Shown here: in pieces, positions 48,572 to 58,465 of the stretch
Layout: the number at the start of each line of letters is the position of its first letter
How positions within the stretch are numbered: the stretch's first letter is position 1
Source: Alphaproteobacteria bacterium
GTDB lineage: Bacteria; Pseudomonadota; Alphaproteobacteria; Micropepsales; Micropepsaceae
Reading direction: 5' to 3'
Length of the DNA stretch: 64,000 nucleotides
NCBI GenBank assembly: GCA_028871795.1
Contig: JAGWMG010000003.1
Span: 248,001-312,000, forward strand
Notes under the pieces: model-generated
Told to the model about the DNA's origin: nothing
The model's input: only the letters and a program-made list of their open reading frames with translations
The model's database searches: none
Translations under genes and position numbers: made by a program

Positions 48572-51322
48572 TCACTTGGCGTGTCGCTTGCGCACCTTGA
48601 GGTGCGCTTTCGGCTTGGCACGCGACTTTATCTTGACGTGGGACTTCATCTTGACATGCGACTTCGCCGTGGTTCGCGCCCCGACCTTGACGAATGCCTT
48701 CACGGGCGCTGCTGCGGGTGCTCGCAATGCTTCTGCCGCCGGGCAACTCGCCTGAGCACTGGCCGGTTCAACCTGCACAAAGTAGAGGCCGATCGCGAGG
48801 CGGCCGCTGGTGGTCAGCACCATCGGCAGGGTGACGGCGCTCATGTCCGCGCCCGCTTTTTGGAAGCAGGACAATGGCACCGCGATCTTCGTCCAGCCCT
48901 TGCCACGCGCCGCTCTCAGGGCTTGCGTGAGATCGACCGTGCCCAGGGTCGTCGCATTGCCCATGGCAAGCGTCACTTGCCGTTCCGGCGCGCTGTCGAC
49001 GCGCATGTCCATCGTCAGGGTCATGCCGTCATTTGTCTGTTTGGCGAAGCTGGCGGCCCCGTCGGTCGCCGCAACGAGGCTGGCTTGGCCAACGCCGCTC
49101 CAGGTCGCGACGAGCACATCCTCCTGCTTGTTGCGGTTGCCGCGCACGGCACGCAATGCGGCGTTGGACAGCGTCGCGGGCGCAGGATCGGTGGCGACCT
49201 TCTCGCCGCTCGTATCTGCCAGCAGGATCGACCACGGCGCCGCGGCGCGTCCCGTGTCCATGATCGTGTTGAGCGTTGCGGCGGCGGACGCGGCTTCGGG
49301 CAACGTGCCCAGATTGCGCGGTGTGGCGTAAGTCAGTCCGTAGCCGTATGGGAACAGCGGAAAATAAGGCTCGGTGCCAACATTGAGCGGCGTCTGGTCG
49401 GGCGCGCGCGGCCAGGAAAAAGACAACATGCCGCGGAAATCGTAGGCCACCGCACCGTCCGGCCTCGAGAACAGCACATCGGCGACGCCTGCGCCTTCCG
49501 AACCGGGAAGCCAGGCCGCGACGAACGCTTGTGACGCATTGATTTCCGGCGTGACGTAAAGCGGTCGCCCCGAAAGGAACACGCTCACGACCGGAATGCC
49601 CTGCGCGCGCAGCCTTTGCAGCAGCTTCAGATCGCGCCGTTCGCCGGGGGCAAAATCGACATTCGGCCGGTCGCCGCGGAACTCCGCATAAGGATTTTCT
49701 CCGAACACCACGATGGCGACGTCCGGCTTCTCGGCAAAGCCGCCGTCGACGCTGAGCGTCGCCGTTCCGCCCGCTGCCTCGACATTCGCTTTGATGCCTT
49801 CGAAAATCGTATTGCCATTCGGAAAATCGGCGCGCGTATTGCCGTCGCCCTGCCAGGAAATCGTCCAGCCGCCTGCCTGCTTGGGCAGATTGTCGGCGCC
49901 GTCGCCAGCTACCAGGACATGCGCCCTCGGCGAAAGCGGAAGAATCCCGCCGTCGTTCTTCAGCAGCACCATCGACTCGCGTACCGCCTGACGCGCCACG
50001 GCGCGATGATCGGGCGAACCGAGCAGATTGTATTGTCCGGCAAAGAGCCGCGACGACGGCTTGGGCTCGCTCAACACGCCTGCGCGCAGCTTGACGCGGA
50101 GGATACGCCCCACCGCTTCATCGAGACGAGCCATAGGAATGGTGCCGGCCTTGACCTGCGCCAGGACGCTTCCATAGAGATTCTTCCAGCTGTCGGGTGC
50201 CATGTACATGTCGAGGCCCGCTTTCATCGCATCCGGGCAGTTGTATTTGTTGCAGCCATCGGGCTGGGCGTGGCCGTCCCAGTCGCCGACGACCAGTCCG
50301 TCGAAGCCCATGCGGCCTCTCAGGATATCCGTCAGAAACTGCTTGTCGCCGTGCATCTTATGGCCGCGCCAGCTCGAAAAAGACGCCATCACCGACTGCA
50401 CGCCCACCTTGATCGCGGCTTCGTACGGCGGCGCGAAGATGTCGTGCAGCGCCGGTTCGCTGTAGAGATTGTCGCCCTGGTCGTGGCCCTTGTCGGTGCC
50501 GCCGTCGCCGATGAAATGCTTGGCCGTGGCGATGACGTGTCCGCCCTTCAGGAAATCCAGATCGCCCGGTTTGCCCTGGATGCCTTCGACGATTGCAGCA
50601 GCGTAGTCGGCGACGATCCTCGGATCCTCCGAATAGCTTTCATAGGTGCGCCCCCAGCGGTCGTCGCGCACCACGGCAATCGTAGGTGCGAACGTCCAGT
50701 CGCCGCCGACGACGCGAAGCTCCTGAGCCGTGACCGCGCCGATCCTGCGCATCAGGTCGGGATCGTGCATGGCACCCAGCCCGATATTGTGCGGAAAGAC
50801 AGTGGCGCCGATGATGTGGGAATTGCCGTGGACGGCGTCCTGACCCCAGATGACCGGGATCGCCGGATGGCCCGGCGCCACACCGACGGAGGCGTTGTAC
50901 ATTTCGTCAGCGAGCTTCAGCCATTGTGGCGCCGGCGCCCTGCCGTTGCCATAGGGGCCGGAATCCCCGCCGCTCAGAATGGAACCGAGGTGATATTTAC
51001 GCACGTCGTCGGGCGTCACCCAGTCGGTATCCGCCTGGATCACCTGGCCAACTTTTTCCTCCAGCGTCATCTGGGAAAGGAACGCGGCGATCTGGGCTTC
51101 GATAGCCGGATCGCGCGCTACGCCGCTTTGGACGGCGGGCCAGATGTCGGGATGAACATCGGCCGACGTCGCGTAATCGACATCCTCTTGCGGTGCGGCT
51201 GCTGCAGGCGCCTGGTTCGCCGACGCGCTCGCGGTGCCAAACATGGAAGTGACCTCCGGCAATGAAGAACAGGCGGCGAGCGTCAGCGCGCCCACCAGTA
51301 CCAGCAACGCATTGCGCAGCAT
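48572..51322 (-). CDS. Glycoside hydrolase family 3 lipoprotein (beta-glucosidase/xylosidase type)
   Basis: About 916 residues. Signal peptide with lipobox LTLAACSS; GH3 N-domain from ~60 with TLEEKVGQVIQ, WGQDAVHG, AKHFIGDGGT and nucleophile Asp in GFDGLVVGDWDGH; C-domain with RESMVLLKNDGGILPL; and a C-terminal jelly-roll-like extension (~150 residues). It ends in a Lys/His/Arg-rich tail of about 30 residues (KSHVKMKSHVKIKSRAK...). It removes terminal glucose or xylose from oligosaccharides at the outer membrane or periplasm. Upstream in-frame ATGs at 51355 and 51382 exist. Confidence 0.85.
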   Translation of the reverse strand: MLRNALLVLVGALTLAACSSLPEVTSMFGTASASANQAPAAAAPQEDVDYATSADVHPDIWPAVQSGVARDPAIEAQIAAFLSQMTLEEKVGQVIQADTDWVTPDDVRKYHLGSILSGGDSGPYGNGRAPAPQWLKLADEMYNASVGVAPGHPAIPVIWGQDAVHGNSHIIGATVFPHNIGLGAMHDPDLMRRIGAVTAQELRVVGGDWTFAPTIAVVRDDRWGRTYESYSEDPRIVADYAAAIVEGIQGKPGDLDFLKGGHVIATAKHFIGDGGTDKGHDQGDNLYSEPALHDIFAPPYEAAIKVGVQSVMASFSSWRGHKMHGDKQFLTDILRGRMGFDGLVVGDWDGHAQPDGCNKYNCPDAMKAGLDMYMAPDSWKNLYGSVLAQVKAGTIPMARLDEAVGRILRVKLRAGVLSEPKPSSRLFAGQYNLLGSPDHRAVARQAVRESMVLLKNDGGILPLSPRAHVLVAGDGADNLPKQAGGWTISWQGDGNTRADFPNGNTIFEGIKANVEAAGGTATLSVDGGFAEKPDVAIVVFGENPYAEFRGDRPNVDFAPGERRDLKLLQRLRAQGIPVVSVFLSGRPLYVTPEINASQAFVAAWLPGSEGAGVADVLFSRPDGAVAYDFRGMLSFSWPRAPDQTPLNVGTEPYFPLFPYGYGLTYATPRNLGTLPEAASAAATLNTIMDTGRAAAPWSILLADTSGEKVATDPAPATLSNAALRAVRGNRNKQEDVLVATWSGVGQASLVAATDGAASFAKQTNDGMTLTMDMRVDSAPERQVTLAMGNATTLGTVDLTQALRAARGKGWTKIAVPLSCFQKAGADMSAVTLPMVLTTSGRLAIGLYFVQVEPASAQASCPAAEALRAPAAAPVKAFVKVGARTTAKSHVKMKSHVKIKSRAKPKAHLKVRKRHAK

Positions 51323-51426
51323 CCTGACCGCACCTTGAATCGGGACATCCCGCATTACGCCGCCGAGCGCTGTGACTTTCATCCACCTTTATCCGTTATC
51401 GAGCAGGTGAAACCGAATCTGGCGGA

Positions 51427-52293
51427 TTATAGCCTGCGGACTGCTATGCGCATCTCGATGGAAAAGCTCGCGCCGGGGCTGAGAGTCCGCGCACCCGTTA
51501 CGCTTGCCGGCTCCGGCCGGTTGAAGGCATTGGGCATGGCGCTGACGGGCTCGGCGCAGAAAAGATTCTGGCCGAGCGGCACGAAAATGTGCAGGAAGGT
51601 GCATTCCGGAGACCCTTCCAGCGAAATCGTCAGACCAAGGTCCGGCTGATCGATGCGCGCCGGGGAGCGCCAGCCGGTGTGGCAATGGTCGATAAACGGA
51701 GCCTTGTCCACCAGCGCGCCGTGGGCAAGATCGAGCAGCGGGGAGCCGGCCACATGCTCGGTCGGAATCTGAGTGCCGTTGGACTTCCACATCCCCGCCA
51801 CCGACGCGGTCAGCCGCGTTGAAGCCATACGGGGAAAGTAGGGATGGAAACCGAGGGTGGCGGGCATCGGTTTGCCGTCGCGGCTGCGTACCGTGAGGCG
51901 ATGCGTCAACCCGCCATTCGTCAGGGTAAGGATCTGTTCGACGCCATAGGTCCAGGGCCAATCGTCCGCCTCGTGGTCGTACGCCAGCACGGCCTGGTCA
52001 CGCGACAGCGAAACGACGCGCCAAGCGGTCTGCCAGCCGTGGCCGTGCAAGGAATGCGGATGGTCTCCGAAATTCCGCGTCAGACGGACCTCGCGGCCCT
52101 GAAAATGAAAGACCCCGTTCTCGATGCGGTTGGCGTACGGAACCAGTGCGAAAGTGCATGCGTCGCGCTGAGTGAAGGCGCCCCTGGGCGCGGGGCGAAG
52201 AACGTTCTTGCCCTCGAAGACGAAACGGGTCACCGCTCCACCCACCTCGGGAGCAAGATCGAGTTCCAGTCCGCCTTGCTTGAGTGCAATCAT
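51427..52293 (-). CDS. Aldose 1-epimerase (mutarotase) family protein
   Basis: A 288-residue beta-sandwich enzyme: LVPYANRIENGVFHFQGREVRL, HSLHGHGWQTAW with the catalytic-type His, LGFHPYFPR with the second His, and a C-terminal EP motif (CAEPVSAMPNAFNRP). It interconverts alpha and beta anomers so that sugar dehydrogenases act fast. The start overlaps the sugar porter stop (ATGA), tying it to uptake. Confidence 0.8.
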   Translation of the reverse strand: MIALKQGGLELDLAPEVGGAVTRFVFEGKNVLRPAPRGAFTQRDACTFALVPYANRIENGVFHFQGREVRLTRNFGDHPHSLHGHGWQTAWRVVSLSRDQAVLAYDHEADDWPWTYGVEQILTLTNGGLTHRLTVRSRDGKPMPATLGFHPYFPRMASTRLTASVAGMWKSNGTQIPTEHVAGSPLLDLAHGALVDKAPFIDHCHTGWRSPARIDQPDLGLTISLEGSPECTFLHIFVPLGQNLFCAEPVSAMPNAFNRPEPASVTGARTLSPGASFSIEMRIAVRRL

Positions 52294-53786
52294 TTGACCG
52301 TCGCTTTGATCTTCGCGTCAGGCGGCATGTGGTGCCACAGCCCCTCGATGGCCTCCAGCGTGCGGCCTTTGGTTTCCGGCACAAAGCGCATCACGAACAG
52401 CGCGGCCAGGATGGCGCCGGCGCCGTAGAGCCAATAGGCGAAACCGTGGTTGAACATGGCGTTCAGCCACGAACTGCCGTCCATCATCGGGAAGGTCTGC
52501 GACACGATGAAGTTCATTATCCACTGCGCCGCGACGGCGATGGACATCGCCTTGCCCTTGATCGAGTTCGGGAAAATCTCGGACAGCATCACCCACACGA
52601 TCGGTCCCCAGGAAAACGAAAACCCGATGATGTAGACGACCACGGCCGCGATCGCGATGTAGGACGATCCGGTCGTGCTGGCCGCGCCGGCGTGCTGCAC
52701 GGTCGCGCTGACGAGATGCATGTCAAACAGCGCGCCGATGGTGAGCATCGCGGCGGCCATGATCAGCGCACCGGCGATCAGAAGCGGCTTGCGTCCCAGC
52801 TTGTCGACCGTCGCAGTCGCAACCAAGGTGAACAGCGTCATCGTGACACCGACAAACCAAGCCGACTCAAAATAAGCGTCATTGGTCGAGGCACCCATGT
52901 TCTCGAACATCTTCGGCGCGAAATAGAGCACCGCATTGATGCCGACGACCTGCTGAAATATCGAGAGCATGATGCCGACGATCAGGACCAGCGCGCCATA
53001 GCTGAACAGCGGCCGCGTGTGCTGGACCAATGAAGCTTCGATCTCCTTCAGCGTCGATTGCGCGGCTTCGGGGCCGACCAACCGCTTGAGCAGAGCCAGG
53101 GCCTCGTTATCGCGATCCTTGAGCACAAGAAAGCGCGGCGTTTCCGGCACCAGTAGCATGCACGCGATCAAAAGCGTCGCGGGAATAGCCGCCGAGGCGA
53201 GCATGTAGCGCCAGCCCAGGTCCATAAGGAATTGGTGGTCGCGCCCGGACTGTATGCCAAAGTTAACGAAATAGACCAGGTTGATGCCAACCACGATGGC
53301 AATCTGTTGGAATGTCACCAACATGCCGCGCGTGGAAGGCGGCGCCACTTCCGCGATGTACATCGGCGCCAGCATCGACGCCATGCCGATGGCCGTTCCA
53401 CCCATCAGACGATAGAAGATGAAGGCCGGAAGCGCCTTCTCACCGGTCCCGCCGAGGATGCTCCAGCCGAATTCCGGAAAACCCGCGCCGATCGACGATA
53501 CGAAGAACAGGATGCCCGCGATCAGTAGGCCGGTTTTGCGGCCGAGGCTTGTCGAAATAGGGCCCGCGATTCCGGCGCCGAGTACGCAGCCGAGCAGCGC
53601 ACAGCCGATGGCAAATCCGGACAGAGTGTTCGCAGCGCCTTCCGCCAAATGCCGCGGAGTGACGAAGTTGTAGGTGATGGCGTCTGTCGCCCCGGAAATC
53701 ACCGCCGTGTCGTAACCGAACAACAAGCCGCCGAGCGTTGCGGCAATCGTCAGCCCGGCCACGAGTCCATAATTCGCCTTCGCCAT
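52290..53786 (-). CDS. MFS sugar porter (XylE/GalP type)
   Basis: A 498-residue 12-helix sugar:proton symporter. Signatures: GLLFGYDTAVISGA in helix 1, RLMGGTAIGMASMLAPMYIAEVAPPSTRGMLV, QQVVGINAVLYFAP in helix 7, DKLGRKPLL, and the C-terminal RFVPETKGRTLE. The length and QQVVGIN match D-xylose/glucose porters. It lies between a mutarotase and xylonate dehydratase, so xylose is the likely cargo. A LacI-type palindrome lies about 110 bases upstream. Confidence 0.85.
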   Translation of the reverse strand: MAKANYGLVAGLTIAATLGGLLFGYDTAVISGATDAITYNFVTPRHLAEGAANTLSGFAIGCALLGCVLGAGIAGPISTSLGRKTGLLIAGILFFVSSIGAGFPEFGWSILGGTGEKALPAFIFYRLMGGTAIGMASMLAPMYIAEVAPPSTRGMLVTFQQIAIVVGINLVYFVNFGIQSGRDHQFLMDLGWRYMLASAAIPATLLIACMLLVPETPRFLVLKDRDNEALALLKRLVGPEAAQSTLKEIEASLVQHTRPLFSYGALVLIVGIMLSIFQQVVGINAVLYFAPKMFENMGASTNDAYFESAWFVGVTMTLFTLVATATVDKLGRKPLLIAGALIMAAAMLTIGALFDMHLVSATVQHAGAASTTGSSYIAIAAVVVYIIGFSFSWGPIVWVMLSEIFPNSIKGKAMSIAVAAQWIMNFIVSQTFPMMDGSSWLNAMFNHGFAYWLYGAGAILAALFVMRFVPETKGRTLEAIEGLWHHMPPDAKIKATVK

Positions 53787-53894
53787 GGTGTCCCCTTTTG
53801 TAGACGCAACGTCCCGTTTTTTCCCGCCGGAATTGAAGGTTATCCCTCAATTGGGCTTGTTACCCTATTGTCCGGCGCCGCGACCGTAATGATA

Positions 53895-53904
53895 GCGTTA
53901 ACGC
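53895..53904. promoter_or_regulatory. Candidate LacI-family operator
   Basis: GCGTTAACGC, a perfect 10 bp palindrome with the central-symmetry style of LacI operators, in the 153 bp gap between the sugar porter and dehydratase genes. It would suit the LacI regulator at 57272. No second copy was found by eye. Confidence 0.4.
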
Positions 53905-53939
53905 ACTGCAAGCGCGCACGTCGTCCAAATTCAAGGGGC

Positions 53940-55718
53940 CTAATGGTTGTGCCGAGGCGTCTTGGCAGCGACGCCGCGGTATTTCACGGCAAGCTCCATC
54001 ACTGCGCCTTTGTCGAGCTGCCCGGTCGTGGCGCGGAACAGTTCCTGCCAGGGGGTCTGGCTTGCCGGGATCGGCGGAGGGGACTGCTTCTTACGCCGAG
54101 CGATTTCGTCTTCGGACAAAAGTACGTCGCAGCGGCCGCGTTCGACATCGATACGGACAGTGTCCCCCGTGCGCAGCCAAGAAAGCCCACCACCCACGGC
54201 GCTTTCGGGCGACACGTTCAGGATCGACGGACTGTCGGAAGTACCCGATTGCCGTCCGTCGCCGATGGTTGGCAGGCTGACGATGCCTTTCTTCAAAAGG
54301 GCATCCGGCGGCTGCATGTTGACGACTTCCGCAGATCCCGGCCAGCCGATGGGACCGGAGCCGCGGATCACCAGGATCGTGCGTTCGTCGATGCCGAGCA
54401 AAGGATCGTTGATGCGCGCGTGATAATCGTCGCCGCCGTCGAATACCACCACGCGGCCCTCGTAGACGCCGACGCGGCCCGGTTCGCTGAGATAGCGGCG
54501 GCGGAATTCCTCGGAAATCACGCTTGTCTTCATGATCGCGAAATCGAACAGATTGCCGCTCATCACCAAGAAGCCGGCACGCTGCTGGATGGGCGTCTCG
54601 TAGACGGCGATCATCTCGCGGTCCGTGCTTTCGCGGCCTTTGAGGTTCTCGGCCACGCTCCTGCCGGTGACGGTCAGCGCCGCGCCGTCGATCTTTCGGG
54701 CGCGCAGCAATTCGCACAGCACGGCCGGGACGCTGCCGGCGCGGTGGAAGCGCTCGCCCAGGTATTTTCCCGCCGGCTGCATGTTGACGAGCAGCGGGAT
54801 GTCGCGCGCATCCATCCAGTCCTGCGCCCCGATCTCGATGCCGGCATGACGCGCCATTGCGTGAATGTGCGGCTGAGCGTTCGTCGACCCGCCGATGGCG
54901 GCGACGGCGGCGATGGCATTGCGGAATGCTGCGCGCGTCAGGATCTTCGACGGTCGCAAATCCTCGTACGCCATTTCGACGATGCGCTTGCCGGTTGCGT
55001 AGGCCATCTGGCCGCGTTCGCGGTACGGCGCGGGGATGGCCGCGCATCCGGGCAGCGAAAGTCCCAGCGTTTCGGCGACAGCGTTCATCGTGGAAGCCGT
55101 GCCCATCGTGTTGCAGTGGCCGAGCGAGGGCGCCGACGCCGCAGCCGCGTCGATGAATTCCTCCTCGCCGATCTCGCCCGCACCGAGTTTTCGCCGACTC
55201 TTCCAGATCGCCGTGCCCGAACCGACCAGTTCGCCCTCGAACCAGCCGTCCAGCATCGGCCCGCCGGACAGAACGATGGCAGGAATATCGACGGTCGCTG
55301 CGGCCATGATCGCCGAAGGCGTGGTCTTATCGCAGCCCGTCGTCAGAACCACCGCATCAATCGGATAACCGTGCAGAATTTCGACCAATCCAAGATAGGC
55401 AAGATTGCGGTCGATGGCGGCGGTCGGCCGCCGACAATTCTCGAACAGCGGATGGGTGGGAAATTCCAGCGGCAGGCCGCCTGCGTCTCGGATGCCTTCC
55501 TTCACGCGCCGCGCCAGTTCGAGATGCACGCGATTACAGGGGTTGAGGTCGCTGCCGCTTTGCGCAATGCCGATGATCGGCCGACCCGAGCGGAATTCCT
55601 CCGGCGTGAATCCGCTGTTCATCCAACGTTCGAGATAGAGCGCCACCATGTCCGCGCGCGCGGGATCGTCGAACCACTCCCGCGAACGAAACCGTTTCTG
55701 GCCTTTGTCGGACGTCAC
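53940..55718 (-). CDS. xylD: D-xylonate dehydratase (IlvD/Edd family)
   Basis: A 592-residue Fe-S dehydratase turning xylonate into 2-keto-3-deoxyxylonate. NPCNRVHLEL, LTTGCDKTTPSAIMAA and GHCNTMGTASTMNA carry the cluster and Mg ligands. The sequence, including the C-terminus AAKTPRHNH, follows my memory of the Caulobacter XylD closely. With the aldehyde dehydrogenase next door it covers two steps of the oxidative Weimberg route to 2-ketoglutarate. L-arabonate as substrate cannot be excluded. Confidence 0.85.
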   Translation of the reverse strand: MTSDKGQKRFRSREWFDDPARADMVALYLERWMNSGFTPEEFRSGRPIIGIAQSGSDLNPCNRVHLELARRVKEGIRDAGGLPLEFPTHPLFENCRRPTAAIDRNLAYLGLVEILHGYPIDAVVLTTGCDKTTPSAIMAAATVDIPAIVLSGGPMLDGWFEGELVGSGTAIWKSRRKLGAGEIGEEEFIDAAAASAPSLGHCNTMGTASTMNAVAETLGLSLPGCAAIPAPYRERGQMAYATGKRIVEMAYEDLRPSKILTRAAFRNAIAAVAAIGGSTNAQPHIHAMARHAGIEIGAQDWMDARDIPLLVNMQPAGKYLGERFHRAGSVPAVLCELLRARKIDGAALTVTGRSVAENLKGRESTDREMIAVYETPIQQRAGFLVMSGNLFDFAIMKTSVISEEFRRRYLSEPGRVGVYEGRVVVFDGGDDYHARINDPLLGIDERTILVIRGSGPIGWPGSAEVVNMQPPDALLKKGIVSLPTIGDGRQSGTSDSPSILNVSPESAVGGGLSWLRTGDTVRIDVERGRCDVLLSEDEIARRKKQSPPPIPASQTPWQELFRATTGQLDKGAVMELAVKYRGVAAKTPRHNH

Positions 55719-55740
55719 CGATTTCTCCTCAATGGCGCCT

Positions 55741-57186
55741 TCAGGCCGATATATAGGAGGTTTTCAACTGCGTATAGAATTCCACGGCAGCAGCGCCCTG
55801 TTCGTGCGGACCATAGCTGGATTTGCGGGTCCCACCAAACGGCACGTGGTAATCGACGCCGGCCGTCGGCAGATTGACCATGGTCATCCCGGCGCGGACG
55901 TGGCGCGTGAAATGGTGGGCGTATTTCAATGAGGACGTCACGATACCGGCCGACAGGCCGAACTCGCCGGCATTCGCGACGGCCAGTGCTTCGTCGTAAT
56001 CTTTCACGCGCACGACGCTGGCCACCGGCCCGAATATCTCCTCGCAATTGACCCTCATGCCGGGATCGGTGTCGACCAGCAGCACCGGGGAGACGTAATA
56101 GCCGGGCTTTTCCAGATTCAACCGCTCGCCACCAATAACGCGGCGCGCACCTTCCTTCGCGGCGATTTCGATGTAGGACAGCACCGTGTCGAGCTGTGCC
56201 TGGCTCGCCACCGGCCCGATTCTGGTGTCGGCATCCAACGCATCGCCCACACGCAATCCCGCGACCTTGTCTCTAAGCGCGGCGACGAACCGGTCATGGA
56301 TTGCCTTCGTGACGATGATGCGGCTCGAGGCCGTGCAGCGCTGTCCGCTGGCGAAGAACGCGCCGTCCAGCGCGCATTGGACCGCACGATCCAGTTCCGC
56401 GTCGTCGAGCACGACCAGCGGATTCTTTCCGCCCATCTCCATCTGCAGCCTGGCCTGTCGTTCGACCGCGAGCCTTGCGATGCCCGCACCGACGCCTTGC
56501 GACCCGGTGAACGAGATGCCGGCCACGCGCCGGTCCGCGACTAGCGCCGTGCCCGCCACCGAGCCGCCGAATACCAAGTTGAATACACCCTTCGGCGCGC
56601 CCGCCTCCTGGATGATCTCGGCCATCGCCGCAGCGGTGGCAGGCGTGAGCGAAGCGGGCTTCAACACGACTGTGTTGCCGAAGGCGAGCGCCGGAGCGCT
56701 TTTCCAGGCCGGTATGGCGATGGGAAAATTCCAGGGTGCTATCAGCCCGAACACGCCCAGCGGCTGGCGGCAGGTGGCGACCTCCACACCAGGTCGGGTC
56801 GAATCGACGGTCACGCCCGTGCGGCGCAGCGCTTCTCCCGCGAAGAACTTGAAGATGCGCCCGGCGCGGGCGACTTCGCCGACACCCTCGGGCAGGGTCT
56901 TGCCTTCCTCACGCGCCAGCAGCCGGCCGAGTTGGTTGCGGCGTTCGAGGATCAGCGTGCCGGCGCGGTCGAGCACATCGGAGCGCACTTCCGGGCTTGC
57001 TTCGGACCAGGATGGAAAGGCTTCGCTTGCCGCCGCGATCGCCGCGCGCATTACGCTGCCCTCGTCGCTTGGCGCCCGCGCGACGACGTCTCTGGTGTCG
57101 GACGGATTAAGGCTTTCGATGCCGACGCCAGCGCCGACCCAATCTCCGCCGATCAGATGTCTCAGGGCCAAGGTTCCGCTGTCCAA
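55741..57186 (-). CDS. Aldehyde dehydrogenase, 2-ketoglutarate-semialdehyde type
   Basis: A 481-residue NAD(P)-dependent dehydrogenase. PWNFPIAIPAWKSAPALAFGNTVVLKPA, SFTGSQGVGAGIA, MEMGGKNPLVVLDDA with the catalytic Glu, and FFASGQRCTASSR with the nucleophile Cys are all present. It starts at TTG 57186 behind GGGAG, since no ATG or GTG suits the family N-terminus. In the Weimberg pathway it oxidises 2-ketoglutarate semialdehyde to 2-ketoglutarate. It lies 22 bases before xylD. Confidence 0.8.
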   Translation of the reverse strand: MDSGTLALRHLIGGDWVGAGVGIESLNPSDTRDVVARAPSDEGSVMRAAIAAASEAFPSWSEASPEVRSDVLDRAGTLILERRNQLGRLLAREEGKTLPEGVGEVARAGRIFKFFAGEALRRTGVTVDSTRPGVEVATCRQPLGVFGLIAPWNFPIAIPAWKSAPALAFGNTVVLKPASLTPATAAAMAEIIQEAGAPKGVFNLVFGGSVAGTALVADRRVAGISFTGSQGVGAGIARLAVERQARLQMEMGGKNPLVVLDDAELDRAVQCALDGAFFASGQRCTASSRIIVTKAIHDRFVAALRDKVAGLRVGDALDADTRIGPVASQAQLDTVLSYIEIAAKEGARRVIGGERLNLEKPGYYVSPVLLVDTDPGMRVNCEEIFGPVASVVRVKDYDEALAVANAGEFGLSAGIVTSSLKYAHHFTRHVRAGMTMVNLPTAGVDYHVPFGGTRKSSYGPHEQGAAAVEFYTQLKTSYISA

Positions 57187-57271
57187 AAGGCCACTCCCGA
57201 CAGATTTCCCGGCCGTATACAGCCACTTGCCGCCGTCAACGTCAAAGCTGGAACATCGAAGTGGGGAGGTA

Positions 57272-58357
57272 TTAATCCGCCTTCGGAGCCACCGCCGATT
57301 GACGCTTGACCAGAGAATAAGTGACGAGATGGTCGACCAGCTTGGGCTCGCGGCCCAACTTGCAGTCGCGGATAGCGCGCGTGACGAGATCGACGGCAAT
57401 TTCGGCCATGCTGGTGATCGGCTGGCGGATGGTCGTCAACTCGGGCCATATGGTCGCCGCAATTGCGGTATCGTCGAAGCCCACCACCGAGAGATCGCCC
57501 GGTACGTCGAGGCCTTTGCGATGCGCCACGGAGACCGTGGCCGCGGCCATGTCGTCATTACTGGCGAAGATCGCGGTGGGAATGACCTTTCGCGCCAACA
57601 GGTTCTCCGCCGCTTCCAGCCCCGAGCGGTAGCTGAAATAACCCTGCACGATCAGGTTTTTGTCGCTGCGGGCACCGGCCTCGCGCAAGGCCGCCTCGAA
57701 ACCGTGCTCGCGCTCCACACTGGCCGTCTGGTTGGGATGACCTTTGATGAATCCGATACGGCGGTGACCGAGCGATAAGAGAAAATTCGTCATTTCGCGG
57801 GCGGCGGCAAAGTCGTCGATGCGCACACACGAGGCTTCCGCGTTGAAACGCCCGGTCGCCACCGCCACCGCCGGCAGGCCCGCCGCCTTGAGTTCATCCA
57901 GCACGTCGGGGGACTCGCACAAGGGCGGCGGCAAGATCACGCCGGCGGCGCCGCCGTCGATCAGCTTTCTGACGGCGGCTCGTTCCGCCGCCGCACTGGT
58001 AAGCTCGCATTTTTCCAGGATGATCTGGGCAGTCTTGCGGCTCGTCTCATCGAGGGTGCCGACCAGGAACTCGCTCAGATAAGCCGCGCTCGGATTGCTG
58101 TAGAGCAGGCCGATGCGCGCACCTGCGGCGCCGGCCAAGCTGCGCGCCGCGGGATTGGGCGCATAATTGAGATCGTGGACGGCGGACATCACCGCGGCAC
58201 GTGTTGCGTCGCGCACGTTCTTTTCGCCGTTGACCACGCGCGAGACCGTCATCGGCGAGACGCCGGCGCGCTGCGCCACGTCGTGGATCGTCGCGGCACC
58301 GCGACGTTGTCGGCCTGGTTTTTGCGGGGTATTCGGCAACTCTTTTGTGCTGCTCAC
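57272..58357 (-). CDS. LacI-family regulator of the pentose cluster
   Basis: About 361 residues. Helix-turn-helix ATIHDVAQRAGVSPMTVSRVVNGEKNVRDATRAAV with hinge NPAARSLAG, then a periplasmic-binding-like sensor domain (GLLYSNPSA ... FASNDDMAAA ... LSVVGFDDTAIA). First gene of the minus-strand pentose module, 85 bases before the aldehyde dehydrogenase. It presumably represses the cluster until xylose or xylonate binds. The start is uncertain: GTG 58357 or GTG 58390. Confidence 0.85.
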   Translation of the reverse strand: MSSTKELPNTPQKPGRQRRGAATIHDVAQRAGVSPMTVSRVVNGEKNVRDATRAAVMSAVHDLNYAPNPAARSLAGAAGARIGLLYSNPSAAYLSEFLVGTLDETSRKTAQIILEKCELTSAAAERAAVRKLIDGGAAGVILPPPLCESPDVLDELKAAGLPAVAVATGRFNAEASCVRIDDFAAAREMTNFLLSLGHRRIGFIKGHPNQTASVEREHGFEAALREAGARSDKNLIVQGYFSYRSGLEAAENLLARKVIPTAIFASNDDMAAATVSVAHRKGLDVPGDLSVVGFDDTAIAATIWPELTTIRQPITSMAEIAVDLVTRAIRDCKLGREPKLVDHLVTYSLVKRQSAVAPKAD

Positions 58358-58465
58358 TATTGCGATCGGCCCCCTCGGCCTGACTACCACTTGGGGAAAG
58401 ACAGGCGACGCACAGCTTACCGCATCGACGCCGTCGCCTTCAAATGCCGTCTTGGGCAGGAAAGT

